From contig NZ_QJJK01000013.1 of the NCBI RefSeq assembly GCF_003201475.1, positions 124,001 through 188,000 on the forward strand: a DNA stretch of 64,000 nt. The letters are read 5' to 3'. A program made the position numbers and the translations under genes. The stretch's first letter is position 1, and each line of letters begins with the position of its first letter. The stretch is from Chelatococcus asaccharovorans. Its GTDB lineage: Bacteria; Pseudomonadota; Alphaproteobacteria; Rhizobiales; Beijerinckiaceae. The notes under the pieces are model-generated. The model was not told the origin of the DNA and searched no databases. It worked only from the letters and a program-made list of their open reading frames with translations. This document shows, piece after piece, positions 17,388 to 26,244 of the stretch.

Positions 17388-18224
17388 TCACTTCGTGGCG
17401 CCGGCCGTCAGGCCTTCGATGAACCACCTCTGGGCGCAGAGAAACGCGATGAGAAGCGGTGCGACGACGAGACTGGCGCCGGCCATCAAAGGACCGTAGT
17501 CGTTGCCAGCCTCCTCATTCTTGAATGCCATGATGCCCAGCGAAGGCGGCATAAGTTCTTCCTGGCGGACGGCGATCAAGGGCCAGAACAGGTCGTTCCA
17601 GTGTGCAACCACCGAGAAGATCGAGAAGGCGATCACGGCCGGCATTGCCATCGGCAGCATGATGCGCCAGACGATGGAGAACTCAGACAAACCATCGAGC
17701 CGGGCAGCATGGACAATGTCGTCCGGTATACCTTTGAAGAACTGTCGGAATAGAAAGATGCCGAACGGCGAGACGACAAAGGGAAAGATCAGTGCGGCAT
17801 AGCTATTCAGTAGGCCAAGCTGATAACCAAGGATGAAGAGCGGCAGGGCCAGCACTTGGTGAGGGATCAGGAGCGCCACCAGTACCAGTCCGAACACCAC
17901 TTCCCGTCCCCGGAAGTTCAGTTTCGCCAGCGCGTAGGCTGCCGGCGCGCAGAACAGGATCTGGAGGGCGAGAATTGCCGCGCAAACCGCGACACCGTTC
18001 AGCATGAAGCGCGGAAGCGGCGCGGCCGTGAGCGCGGTGGTGTAGTTCTCCCAGGCATTCCAACGGTCTGGGAGGAGGGAAAACCCGCCGTGGAAGATCT
18101 CGCCCGGCGGCTTCAAGGAAAGGCTGATCATCCATACGAAGGGCAGCAGCATCATCCCCCCCGTGACGATGAGAACGGCGTGCCGGGTGAGCCTCGCCGG
18201 CAGCGACAAGCGATGCGCGCTCAT
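17388..18224 (-). CDS. ABC transporter permease, UgpE/MalG-like
   Basis: A 278-residue inner-membrane permease with six hydrophobic segments. The EAA loop is visible as DDIVHAARLDGLSEFSIVWR (about 190-209), which docks on the ATPase. Its ATG overlaps the stop of the upstream permease by four bases. Second membrane subunit of the ugp-like importer at 16.0-20.3 kb. Confidence 0.92.
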   Translation of the reverse strand: MSAHRLSLPARLTRHAVLIVTGGMMLLPFVWMISLSLKPPGEIFHGGFSLLPDRWNAWENYTTALTAAPLPRFMLNGVAVCAAILALQILFCAPAAYALAKLNFRGREVVFGLVLVALLIPHQVLALPLFILGYQLGLLNSYAALIFPFVVSPFGIFLFRQFFKGIPDDIVHAARLDGLSEFSIVWRIMLPMAMPAVIAFSIFSVVAHWNDLFWPLIAVRQEELMPPSLGIMAFKNEEAGNDYGPLMAGASLVVAPLLIAFLCAQRWFIEGLTAGATK

Positions 18225-19156
18225 GAATAGTGCACCTTTCGATCCATCACCCGGGCCTGGAAGAGGGTGAGCGACACGACGATCGTCAGGAAGACGACGG
18301 TGATAGCCGCGCCGTAGCCCGTTCGCAGGAACTCGAAGCTTTCGCGATAGAGCGTGTAGAGCAGCAACTCGGACGCCTTGCCCGGTCCGCCCTGTGTCAG
18401 CATTTGAACGGTATCGAAGGCTTCGAAGGCCCTGAGCGCCACCACGATGACGACGAACATGGACACCGGGCCGAGCATTGGCAGCGTCACCGTCAGAATG
18501 CGATCCATCCAGGAACTCGCGCCGTCAATGTCGGCGGCGTCATAGAGGTCACGCGGGATGGCTTTCAGCCCGGCCATGAACAAGACGAGAGCAAAGCCGA
18601 GATTCTGCCAGATCCCGATAATGGCGAGCACGGGCAGCACTGTCCGTTCGTCCCGCAGCCAATTTGCAGTCGGTGCTCCGATCGCCGCCAACATCTGGTT
18701 GACCAGGCCGATCGTGGGATGCAGCAACGCCTCCCACGCGATCGCCATGGCCGCAAGCGTCGCCATGAAGGGCAGAAAATGGATAGCTCGGTAGAAGCTG
18801 CGGAAACGGCTGTCGGCCTCGATCAGGAGAGCGACCACAAGGGCGCAAACGACCGTCCCCGGCACCACGATCAAGACGTAGACAAGTGTGTTGCCAAAGG
18901 ATGCACGGAACGTTGCATCCGCGAAGATCTCTTGAAAATTTGCCGCCCCGACGAAGGACAGCGATTGCGCGCCAAACTGCCAATCCGTCAGCGCAATACC
19001 AAGAATAGCAAGCGTCGGAAGCAGAAAGAGCACGAGCAACAGCAGAAGCGCGGGGCCGACGAGCGCACAGGCCCTGAGCACCTCGCCGCGCCGTCGGGAC
19101 CGGGCGGCGTTCCCGACGGCTGCGGGGGATGCGGCCGGATGGGCATGCATGGTCAT
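18221..19156 (-). CDS. ABC transporter permease, UgpA/MalF-like
   Basis: A 311-residue permease with six membrane segments. The start at 19156 overlaps the ATPase stop (ATGA), which decides it against a 105-codon longer frame that is only a shadow of the ATPase gene. The EAA loop reads RDLYDAADIDGASSWMDRI. It pairs with the 17388-18224 permease. Overlaps on both sides show a tightly coupled ATPase-permease-permease arrangement. Confidence 0.92.
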   Translation of the reverse strand: MTMHAHPAASPAAVGNAARSRRRGEVLRACALVGPALLLLLVLFLLPTLAILGIALTDWQFGAQSLSFVGAANFQEIFADATFRASFGNTLVYVLIVVPGTVVCALVVALLIEADSRFRSFYRAIHFLPFMATLAAMAIAWEALLHPTIGLVNQMLAAIGAPTANWLRDERTVLPVLAIIGIWQNLGFALVLFMAGLKAIPRDLYDAADIDGASSWMDRILTVTLPMLGPVSMFVVIVVALRAFEAFDTVQMLTQGGPGKASELLLYTLYRESFEFLRTGYGAAITVVFLTIVVSLTLFQARVMDRKVHYS

Positions 19157-20316
19157 GCTCGCCCCCGCAACGTCGTGACTGTCGCTTCCCGGTTCGGTAG
19201 CCGGCTCCCATCCGGCCGGAACAACAGAACGCGAGACGCATCGATGCCGAGATGGACGGTCTCTCCAATACTGAGCGACGGGGCGCGGTCCGTCGCCAGG
19301 CGCGCGATGAGGGGGGCCCCGGCACCCGGAAAATCGCAATGGACGAACAAATCCGATCCAAGATGCTCGACGAGGTGAACGCGTGCGCCGAGCGTGCCCG
19401 GCGCGAAGCGGTCGACGTAATGGAACGCCTCGGGTCGAATGCCGAGGACAATATTCGTTCCCGGCTCGCACCCGGTCGGAACCGGCAGGGTTGCACCGGC
19501 AACGTCGATCGTTTCCGGAGTGCGTACAACGGCATCGAGAAGATTGATCTTGGGGGAGCCGATGAATTCGGCGACACGCCGGTCGTTCGGTTCCGCATAG
19601 ATCGCGTCGGGCGGTGCGACCTGCAGGAGCTCGCCGTCGAGCATCACCGCCACCCGATCCGACAGGGTCATGGCTTCGGCTTGGTCGTGGGTGACATAGA
19701 TGAAGGTCACGCCCAGGCGTCGATGCAGTTCCTTGATCTCGGCCCGCATCTGCACACGCAGCTTGGCATCGAGATTGGAGAGCGGCTCGTCCATCAGAAA
19801 CACGGCCGGATGGCGCACCATCGCGCGCGCCACGGCAACACGCTGACGCTGACCTCCGGACAATTGGCCGGGCTTGCGGTCGAGAAGATGTTCAATCCCG
19901 ACAGACTTCGCGACTTTTCCGGCCTCGCCGGCAATCTCCTTCCTGATCCGTGCGCTATTGGGTAGGCAGCGGCCAAAAAGGGGAAGTCGCTGCCAGGACG
20001 ACAAGCGCCGCATCTTCAAGGGCACCGAGATATTGTCCCGCACAGTCATATGCGGATAAAGCGCATAGGACTGGAAGACCATGGCCACGTCACGCTTCTT
20101 CGGGTGAAGGTCGTCGACGACACGATCGTCGATGGAAATCGTGCCACCATCCTGAATCTCAAGGCCCGCAAGGATGCGTAGGAGTGTCGACTTCCCGCAG
20201 CCGGATGGCCCGAGCAGGGTCAGAAACTCGCCGTCCCTGATGTCAAGGGATACACCCTTGAGCACCTGCGTGGCTTCAAACCCCTTTGTGATACCGGCGA
20301 TAGACAAGCTTGCCAT
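19153..20316 (-). CDS. ABC transporter ATP-binding protein, UgpC/MalK-like
   Basis: A 387-residue ATPase. ATG at 20316 has GAGGGG five bases upstream and is preferred over a start ten codons earlier. Walker A GPSGCGKS is at 36-43, signature LSGGQRQR at 152-159 and Walker B FLMDEP at 173-178; the C-terminal 150 residues are a TOBE/MOP-type regulatory domain. Compared with typical MalK proteins there is an insert of about 15-20 residues around 105-128, before the signature. First gene of the importer operon, divergent from the GntR gene. Confidence 0.93.
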   Translation of the reverse strand: MASLSIAGITKGFEATQVLKGVSLDIRDGEFLTLLGPSGCGKSTLLRILAGLEIQDGGTISIDDRVVDDLHPKKRDVAMVFQSYALYPHMTVRDNISVPLKMRRLSSWQRLPLFGRCLPNSARIRKEIAGEAGKVAKSVGIEHLLDRKPGQLSGGQRQRVAVARAMVRHPAVFLMDEPLSNLDAKLRVQMRAEIKELHRRLGVTFIYVTHDQAEAMTLSDRVAVMLDGELLQVAPPDAIYAEPNDRRVAEFIGSPKINLLDAVVRTPETIDVAGATLPVPTGCEPGTNIVLGIRPEAFHYVDRFAPGTLGARVHLVEHLGSDLFVHCDFPGAGAPLIARLATDRAPSLSIGETVHLGIDASRVLLFRPDGSRLPNREATVTTLRGRA

Positions 20317-20351
20317 AATTCCCCTCGGCCGCCATCTCTGGCTCATTCATT

Positions 20352-20378
20352 CTAGACTTCTAATTTCAATTACTCTAG
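20352..20378. promoter_or_regulatory. Putative GntR operator between the importer operon and gntR
   Basis: CTAGA-N17-TCTAG inverted repeat with an AT-rich middle in the 96-bp divergent intergenic region. Position between two divergent genes and symmetry suggest the binding site of the GntR/PhnF protein encoded next door. Confidence 0.5.
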
Positions 20379-20412
20379 CAATGATCGCGTGACAAGTGTG
20401 TGAAAGTCGGAA

Positions 20413-21198
20413 ATGGAACAGCAGCAGCGAGCCATAGCCGCGAGGGCAGGAATGCAGAATCTGAATGAGAGGGACGGCGTCAGCCTTTGGCGTCAGATCG
20501 GCGACGCGCTGATCCGCGAGATTGAAAGTGGCGAGCTCGAGGTGGAGAAGCGCCTTCCGTCGAGCGATAGTCTTGCCAGCCGATTTGGCGTGAATCGCCA
20601 TACCGTCCTGAAGGCAATTTCTCATCTGCAGGCGGAAGGATATGTCCGCGTACAGCGAGGACGCGGCACCTACGCTGTGGTCAACCGCATGGAATACCGG
20701 ATCGGGCCACGGCGCTGGTTCGAAGAGAGCTTGTTGCAGAGCAAGCTTATGCCAAGCCGCACCATCGTAATGACGGACGATCTGTCCGCTTCTGCAGAAA
20801 TCGCCTCGTCCCTCAGGATTGCCGAGGGTAGCCCCGTGTTCTTTCTGAAAATCCTGGGTGAAGCGGACGGTTTCCCGGTGAACTTCGGTTGCCATTATTT
20901 CCCGCTGGAGCGTCTGCCCACAATCGGCGACGTGTTCCGCAGCTACGGCGACAAGCCGACTGCGGATCTCTCCTTCACCAAGGTTTTCAATGAGGTCGGC
21001 GTGACCGACTTCCGCCGCAAATCAGTTCGGATCCGTTCGCGGTTACCCTCGCAGGAGGAGGCATGGCGGCTGCGGATGCCGCAGACCGAGCAGGTTATCG
21101 AAACCGACGTTGTGAACGTCGATGCTCAAGAGACGCCGGTTGTATTCGCCAATACATGTTTCTGTAGCAGCCGTGTCGAGCTGGTCCTCGAACTCTAG
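20413..21198 (+). CDS. GntR-family regulator, HutC/PhnF subfamily
   Basis: A 261-residue regulator. The winged helix-turn-helix (about 22-90, LWRQIGDALIREIESGEL then LPSSDSLASRFGVNRHTVLKAI) is followed by a UTRA effector domain to the end. The architecture and the WRQI/FGVNRHTVRxA pattern match PhnF, the phosphonate-utilisation regulator subfamily. It lies between the divergent ugp-like importer and the phosphonopyruvate hydrolase gene, so it probably controls both directions in response to an organophosphorus ligand. Confidence 0.9.
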   Translation: MEQQQRAIAARAGMQNLNERDGVSLWRQIGDALIREIESGELEVEKRLPSSDSLASRFGVNRHTVLKAISHLQAEGYVRVQRGRGTYAVVNRMEYRIGPRRWFEESLLQSKLMPSRTIVMTDDLSASAEIASSLRIAEGSPVFFLKILGEADGFPVNFGCHYFPLERLPTIGDVFRSYGDKPTADLSFTKVFNEVGVTDFRRKSVRIRSRLPSQEEAWRLRMPQTEQVIETDVVNVDAQETPVVFANTCFCSSRVELVLEL

Positions 21199-21319
21199 AA
21201 TTTTCCCGATGAACTCCTGTTCGCCGGAAACGCTCTAGGTCTTTGTTTATACGCGTTTTACTCACGCGATCCGGCGTCCACTTCGCTCGAAAATACTCTA
21301 TCATCATAGCGAGTTATCT

Positions 21320-22192
21320 ATGCGCACCCCGAATCAACTAAAAAAATCACTCGCAAGCCATCACCTTCTCCACGTCATGGCAGCGCACAGCCCTTTGTCG
21401 GCACGGCTGGCGGAAGAAGCTGGCTTTGACGGCTTGTGGGCCTCGGGCTTTGAGCTGTCCGCACTTTATGGCCTGGCCGATGTCAGCCTCATCTCGATGA
21501 CGCAGCATCTCGATATGGTGCGCGCCATGGCCGAACATTCGTCATTGCCGATCGTCGCCGACATCGACACCGGCTTCGGCAATGCCATCAACGTCATCTA
21601 TGCGATCCAGCAATACGAGCGCGCCGGCGCGGCCGCCGTCGTCATCGAAGACAAGACCTTTCCGAAGGTGACCAGCCTCGTTGCCGATGGTCGGCAGGAA
21701 TTGCTCCGGACGGAAGAATTCCAGGGCAAGATCCGCGCGGCGATCGCGACACGACGGGATCCCGATCTGCTCGTCATCGCCCGCACCGAGGCCCTGATCG
21801 CAGGTCTCGGCGAGGAAGAGGCGCTGAAGCGCGCGGCAGCCTATGAAGCGGCCGGTGCCGATATGATCCTCATCCACTCCAAGCAGAAGACACCGGACGA
21901 GGTGGAGAGCTTCGTCCGCGCCTGGACCGGCAAGGCGCCGATCGTCATCGTGCCGACCGCCTATCCCGAGATGAACGAGGCGCGCATCAAGGCGCTGGGG
22001 AAGATCGCCATCGTGATCTACGGCAACCATGCCATCCGCGCCTCGGTGACGGCGATGAAGGATGTCTTCGCCCGTATCCAGAAGGATCGTGGCATTCAGA
22101 ACGTCAACCGCGACATTGTCTCGGTCGAAGAGGTCTTCCGGTTGCAGAAGATGGATCAAATCAAAGCTGACGAGAAACGTTTCCTCGCCTGA
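21320..22192 (+). CDS. pphA: Phosphonopyruvate hydrolase
   Basis: A 290-residue enzyme of the PEP mutase/isocitrate lyase superfamily. The family motif is EDKTFPKVTS (110-119). Threonine at 118 is where phosphonopyruvate hydrolases differ from PEP mutases, which have asparagine (K-x-NS), so hydrolysis of phosphonopyruvate to pyruvate and phosphate is favoured. Mg-binding aspartates lie in ADIDTGFGN (80-88). The C-terminal half with IHSKQKTPDEV and VIVPTAYPE also matches this group. No mutase or decarboxylase partner is nearby, which supports a catabolic role. Upstream spacing from the GntR gene is 121 bp. Confidence 0.85.
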   Translation: MRTPNQLKKSLASHHLLHVMAAHSPLSARLAEEAGFDGLWASGFELSALYGLADVSLISMTQHLDMVRAMAEHSSLPIVADIDTGFGNAINVIYAIQQYERAGAAAVVIEDKTFPKVTSLVADGRQELLRTEEFQGKIRAAIATRRDPDLLVIARTEALIAGLGEEEALKRAAAYEAAGADMILIHSKQKTPDEVESFVRAWTGKAPIVIVPTAYPEMNEARIKALGKIAIVIYGNHAIRASVTAMKDVFARIQKDRGIQNVNRDIVSVEEVFRLQKMDQIKADEKRFLA

Positions 22193-22299
22193 TCCGGTCA
22201 CGCCGAGCCAGATCCCGAAAACCCCGCAGTCGCTGCACCTGCTTTGACAGCCGCCAGCAGGGCAGCAGTCCAGCTGAGCTGTGCCGTGGAACTCCTTCA

Positions 22300-23949
22300 A
22301 TGCTTGACCTGATTGGTGCCGTCGCCCTGCTGCTCTGGGGTCTTCGCATGGTGAAGACGGGCGTGACGCGGGCGTTTGGGGCTCGGCTGCGGCGATGGAT
22401 CGCAGTGGGCACGCGCAACCGGGTCAGGGCCTTCGGCGTCGGACTTCTCGTCACAATGGTGCTGCAGAGCAGCACCGCCACCGCCCTGATGACCGCCGGC
22501 TTCGCCGGTAGCGGCTACATGAACTCAGCCATGGCGCAGGCCGTCATGCTCGGCGCCAATGTCGGCACCAGCCTGGTGACGCGTCTTCTGGCCTTCGACG
22601 TCCACTGGCTCGCGCCGCTGCTCGTCGCTGTCGGCGTCGTCCTGTTCACCCTTTGCGAAGCCAAGCCGAACAAGGGCATCGCCCGCGCTGTTCTCGGCCT
22701 TGGATTGATGCTCCTGTCCCTCCACCTTCTCGGGCAATCGACCGAGCCGATGCGGCAATCGCAGGTGCTCAAGGCGCTGATGGCTTCGCTCGATGCGGTC
22801 CCTGTATTGGCCGTCGTCGTTGCGGCCGTGCTGGCGATCGCCGCGTCCTCCAGCCTTGCGGTGGTGCTGCTCATCATGTCGCTGGCCGCGACCGGAACGG
22901 TCCAGCCTGAGCTCGGCATCGCGCTGGTTCTTGGCGCCAATCTCGGCGGCGCGGTGCCGCCGGTGCTCGCAACGCTCGGAGACAGTCCGCTGGCCCGACG
23001 CGTCACGCTCGGCAATCTCGCGGCGCGCCTCATCGGCTGCGCCATCGTCCTGCCCTTCGCCGGTCAGGCCGTAGCGATCCTGTCTGGCCTGGTCTCTGGC
23101 CCGGCACAGCAGATCGTCGAGGCTCACATCGTCTTCAACATCCTGCTGGCGGCGATCATGCTGCCACTGCTGACACCCTTCGCCTGGGCCGTCCGTCGCA
23201 TCCTCCCTGAAGCCGCGACACGTGAGGATGGTCCCCGTCACCTCGATTCCGACATCCTCGACCGGCCCACCATGGCGCTTGCGGCCGCAGCCCGCGAGAC
23301 GCTGCGCATCGGCGACTGCGTGGCCTCGATGCTCCAGAACAACCTTGAAGCGCTGAGGATGAACGACACGAAACGCTGCGCCTCGGTCGCCGCCATGGAC
23401 GACGAGGTCGACCGACTGAACAACGCGGTGAAGCTTTATCTGGCGAGGCTCGGCCGCTCTGCCCTCGAAGAGAACGATGAGAAGCGTTCGGCCGAGATCA
23501 TCGCCTACGCCACCAATCTTGAGCACATCGGCGACATCGTGGACAAGAACCTGCGCGAACTCGTCGAGAAGAAGATCAAGCACCAACTTTCCTTCTCCGC
23601 CGAAGGGGCTGCCGAGATCGAACAGTTCTACAGGGTGACGATCGAGAATCTCAGGCTCGCGCAGAGCCTCCTGGTCTCGGGCGACGAGAAGCTCGCCCGC
23701 CAGTTGGTCGAGGCCAAGGTCGACATCCGCCATCGCGAAGAGCGCTCGACCGCCAATCACATGAGCCGCCTTCGCGATGGCCAGGTGGAGAGTGTCCAGA
23801 CCTCCTCGCTCCATCTCGACATCCTGCGCGACTTGAAGCGCATCAACGCCCACATCGCTGCAATCGCCTATCCCATTTTGAAAGAGAGCGGGCTGCTGCG
23901 GGAGTCCCGTTTAGTCGGCGAGACCGGAGGCGAGCAGATGCAAGCATGA
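22300..23949 (+). CDS. Na/Pi-cotransporter family protein with PhoU-like C-terminus
   Basis: A 549-residue protein. The N-terminal 300 residues carry the repeated Na/Pi-cotransporter modules with QSSTAT (about 48-53) and SSSLAVVLL near 188, each within membrane helices; the remaining 230 residues are helical and PhoU-like. Proteins of this class move phosphate across the inner membrane, often outward. Located 107 bp after phosphonopyruvate hydrolase, it could deal with phosphate freed by the module. The start at 22300 is the first in-frame ATG before the first membrane helix. Confidence 0.88.
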   Translation: MLDLIGAVALLLWGLRMVKTGVTRAFGARLRRWIAVGTRNRVRAFGVGLLVTMVLQSSTATALMTAGFAGSGYMNSAMAQAVMLGANVGTSLVTRLLAFDVHWLAPLLVAVGVVLFTLCEAKPNKGIARAVLGLGLMLLSLHLLGQSTEPMRQSQVLKALMASLDAVPVLAVVVAAVLAIAASSSLAVVLLIMSLAATGTVQPELGIALVLGANLGGAVPPVLATLGDSPLARRVTLGNLAARLIGCAIVLPFAGQAVAILSGLVSGPAQQIVEAHIVFNILLAAIMLPLLTPFAWAVRRILPEAATREDGPRHLDSDILDRPTMALAAAARETLRIGDCVASMLQNNLEALRMNDTKRCASVAAMDDEVDRLNNAVKLYLARLGRSALEENDEKRSAEIIAYATNLEHIGDIVDKNLRELVEKKIKHQLSFSAEGAAEIEQFYRVTIENLRLAQSLLVSGDEKLARQLVEAKVDIRHREERSTANHMSRLRDGQVESVQTSSLHLDILRDLKRINAHIAAIAYPILKESGLLRESRLVGETGGEQMQA

Positions 23950-24261
23950 CGATGCCTTGCCGCTGGTGTTACAGCAAGTTTGGTATTCATCTTGGTCTAC
24001 CATATCGGCTGCGAAGTACAACGAAATCGCCGCGATGTATGCTGCTTCAAGAGATAGGAAAAGTTCCCACGCCATAGTGCATTTTACGTGAAATACACTG
24101 AAGCGAGATATCTTTGCTCACAGCACAGGCCGTATTTCTAGCGGCCCGGTATCGTGCACGGGCTTTGAAGCCGGTTTTGCCAAGCGGGTGTCAGGGCAAC
24201 AGCCGGTCGCGAAGCTCAGGCATGGAGAGCGGCTGCAACGTGGCATACAGTGCAGCGGCGG

Positions 24262-24402
24262 CGATGACCGCGCCCTCCACTTCAGCCGCCACAGCTTTGC
24301 GCCTGATACCGCGACAAACAGGTGAAGCCCCTCACCGACTGAAATCTTTTGCGGCTGTTGGTACGGTTTGATTCGGCAGATGGCAACGTCTGTAAGTGGC
24401 AT
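24262..24402 (-). pseudogene. N-terminal scrap of a P4-type tyrosine integrase (DUF4102)
   Basis: The 47 residues starting MPLTDVAICRIKP and containing GLHLFVAVSGAKLWRLKW match the N-terminal DUF4102 domain of prophage P4-type integrases. The frame then diverges and no catalytic domain follows. Its first codon touches the end of the IS66 fragment, so the join is a recombination scar. The rest of 23950-24261 shows nothing recognisable. Confidence 0.75.
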
Positions 24403-24561
24403 GACTGTTGGGATGGCCGCTTACGATCCTGGCCATGATGTCGGCGAGACAGGCGCGCGGCTCGACGCCGTTGAGCTTCGCGGTTTCGATGAGCGAGGCG
24501 ATGACGGCCCAATGCTCCACGCTGCCATCGCAACCAGCGAAGAGTGCGTTCTTGCGTGACA
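24401..24561 (-). pseudogene. IS66 transposase (TnpC) C-terminal scrap
   Basis: Fifty residues beginning RKNALFAGCDGSVEHWAVIA and continuing through an ETAKLNGVEP and IVSGHPNS segment match the conserved C-terminus of IS66-family transposases. The fragment is bounded on one side by repeat copy B and on the other by the integrase scrap. Confidence 0.85.
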
Positions 24562-24564
24562 GGG

Positions 24565-24629
24565 CTAGAGCATAATCCGACCGGAGTGAAAAGATTATGC
24601 TTGAAATAAAAGAGGTTAGAGCGCCGACG
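24565..24629. repeat. AGAGC palindromic repeat, shortened copy B
   Basis: Inverted relative to copy A at 12261-12368. It matches the AGCATAATCCGACC ... GGTTAGAGCGCC half and lacks an 11-bp segment (ATCGATCCTCG) present in A as well as the outer hairpin. It abuts the IS66 fragment. Confidence 0.85.
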
Positions 24630-24769
24630 CCGCACTCCGCACCCCACAGAACCCCCTCGCAGGCGGCGGGCAATCCTGCGCCCGCCACGGAAATGCAGTG
24701 CACCCGGCCGTACGAGCGCGGACGCACTGCAAGTTGATCTGGACAATTCGCTCGCTTCGAGACCGGGGC

Positions 24770-25882
24770 CTAGGCCCCTTCCTGCCGCGGACCGACATAT
24801 CCGGTCTGACCCTTTTCGGAACCCAACGTGAGGATCGGACCGTCCATCCTTTCCTGCCAGATCAGCGATTCCATGCCGATCTGGAGCGGGTGGTCCTGAA
24901 TGGTGAGGATACCGTGACCCTCAGGACCCGGATAATGGGCGTGTTCCGACCAAGCGGGTGCGGAGAGCATCAGGTCGCCGGCCCGCCAATGGAACTCCTG
25001 GCCGTCAACGACGCTGCTCCCAAACCCCTTGTAGTGATAGTTGATGGCGACGGAACTGTGCTTGTGCCCGCGACCCGGTTTGCGCGGCGGGGTGCCGGGA
25101 GCCGTTGAGGCCAGCGTGGCAAAGAAGGAATGCGTGGTTCCATTCCGCCGTTCTGTCGCCGGGTTGTACAGAAGCATGATGTTTCGCTTGTTGTCGCCAT
25201 AAGTCATCGACAAATGCTCCGAGACTTTTTCCCACGGCCAGTGGATCATATGGTTCTCGACAACCTCGATGTCGGTGAGGAACTCATAACCCCTGACGCG
25301 CGCGCCGGCCTCGGTGATGACGAAGTCGGGAGCGCTCTCGCGGGTATACTTGGCCGGCGCATTCGTAGTAGCCGGGGAATTACCCCCGCGCAGATCGGAA
25401 TAGGCGACGCCGCGCTCGATGTGGTGGATACCGAGCTTTTCGAGCATCGGGGCGTTCGAATAGGTCAGTCGGACGAACAGATCCTTCCCGTTGTTGCGAT
25501 GGCTGTAGACCTTCATCGACGGGATGTTCCACGCACTCCACTTGGAGACGGAAATCTGGCGGTCGCCGGCCCGCACCTCACCCTCGCCGCGCAGGCAGAA
25601 CTCGACCTGGTTCGAGTTGTGCCGGACGGGCTCCGTCTCCTCTCCCGGCTTGAGAACGTTGATCGTGACGTCGACGCCGGGAGACAGGCCCAGGCCTGGC
25701 GCGGTCGATTCCGGATGAACAATGACGCTGCTCCGGCGACCGCCCTGGCCTGCCGGGACTTCGGCCAACCGCTCGATCTCCGCTTCGATCGCCTCGCGCG
25801 GGACCAGCAACGGACTCCAGACCTTCATCGTGCCTTCCCGCGCCGTTTCGGCAGGAATAAATCTAAATGCTTGCTCAGGCAT
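24770..25882 (-). CDS. Bicupin protein, gentisate 1,2-dioxygenase-like
   Basis: A 370-residue protein with two cupin domains. The C-terminal cupin keeps metal-ligand-like histidines GRGHKHS (H273, H275) and SEHAHY (H314, H316). The N-terminal cupin, where gentisate dioxygenases bind iron, has only RHNSNQVEF (H88) and SHRNNG. Fold and size match the gentisate/1-hydroxy-2-naphthoate dioxygenase group, so ring cleavage of a hydroxylated aromatic acid is plausible, but the active site may have moved to the second cupin. It stands alone on the minus strand next to a LysR gene, its likely regulator. Confidence 0.75.
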   Translation of the reverse strand: MPEQAFRFIPAETAREGTMKVWSPLLVPREAIEAEIERLAEVPAGQGGRRSSVIVHPESTAPGLGLSPGVDVTINVLKPGEETEPVRHNSNQVEFCLRGEGEVRAGDRQISVSKWSAWNIPSMKVYSHRNNGKDLFVRLTYSNAPMLEKLGIHHIERGVAYSDLRGGNSPATTNAPAKYTRESAPDFVITEAGARVRGYEFLTDIEVVENHMIHWPWEKVSEHLSMTYGDNKRNIMLLYNPATERRNGTTHSFFATLASTAPGTPPRKPGRGHKHSSVAINYHYKGFGSSVVDGQEFHWRAGDLMLSAPAWSEHAHYPGPEGHGILTIQDHPLQIGMESLIWQERMDGPILTLGSEKGQTGYVGPRQEGA

Positions 25883-26244
25883 ATCTGCGCTCCTCGGGAT
25901 TGTTCATTCACGATATCCGCTCGCATCAGGCGCTCAATACAGAACGGCGAACGACACTCTTTCCGAACGCGCAATACTTTGGCGGGTGTTTCTTGGCACG
26001 ACTGCGGACCCAGAAAGCGAAGATTTTGCGCCCTCTGGGCGGCCGCAACATCAGGGCTTCTGGCGTGACTGGAAAGACTGTTCTTCGGGGAGTGCTGTTG
26101 AGGCCGTGAAGCGACGCGCTACAGTGCTCACGGTCGGGGGAGGCTAACCGGTTGCCATCACTGTTGCCGCCGAGTCGTCGGCAATACGCCCAGGCGTCCT
26201 TGCCACGCTGACGCGACCTCAGACGGAGAACCCGGAGCCCGGTC
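25883..26244. other. Intergenic stretch without recognisable gene
   Basis: Between the bicupin and LysR genes, both on the minus strand. No family-like translation, RNA gene or strong palindrome was seen; it presumably holds the bicupin promoter. Confidence 0.5.

Noticed and set aside
21320-22192. PEP mutase (phosphonate biosynthesis) or methylisocitrate lyase as identity of this gene
   Set aside because: Thr118 in place of the mutase Asn, and no phosphonopyruvate decarboxylase or methylcitrate gene nearby; phosphonopyruvate hydrolase fits better.
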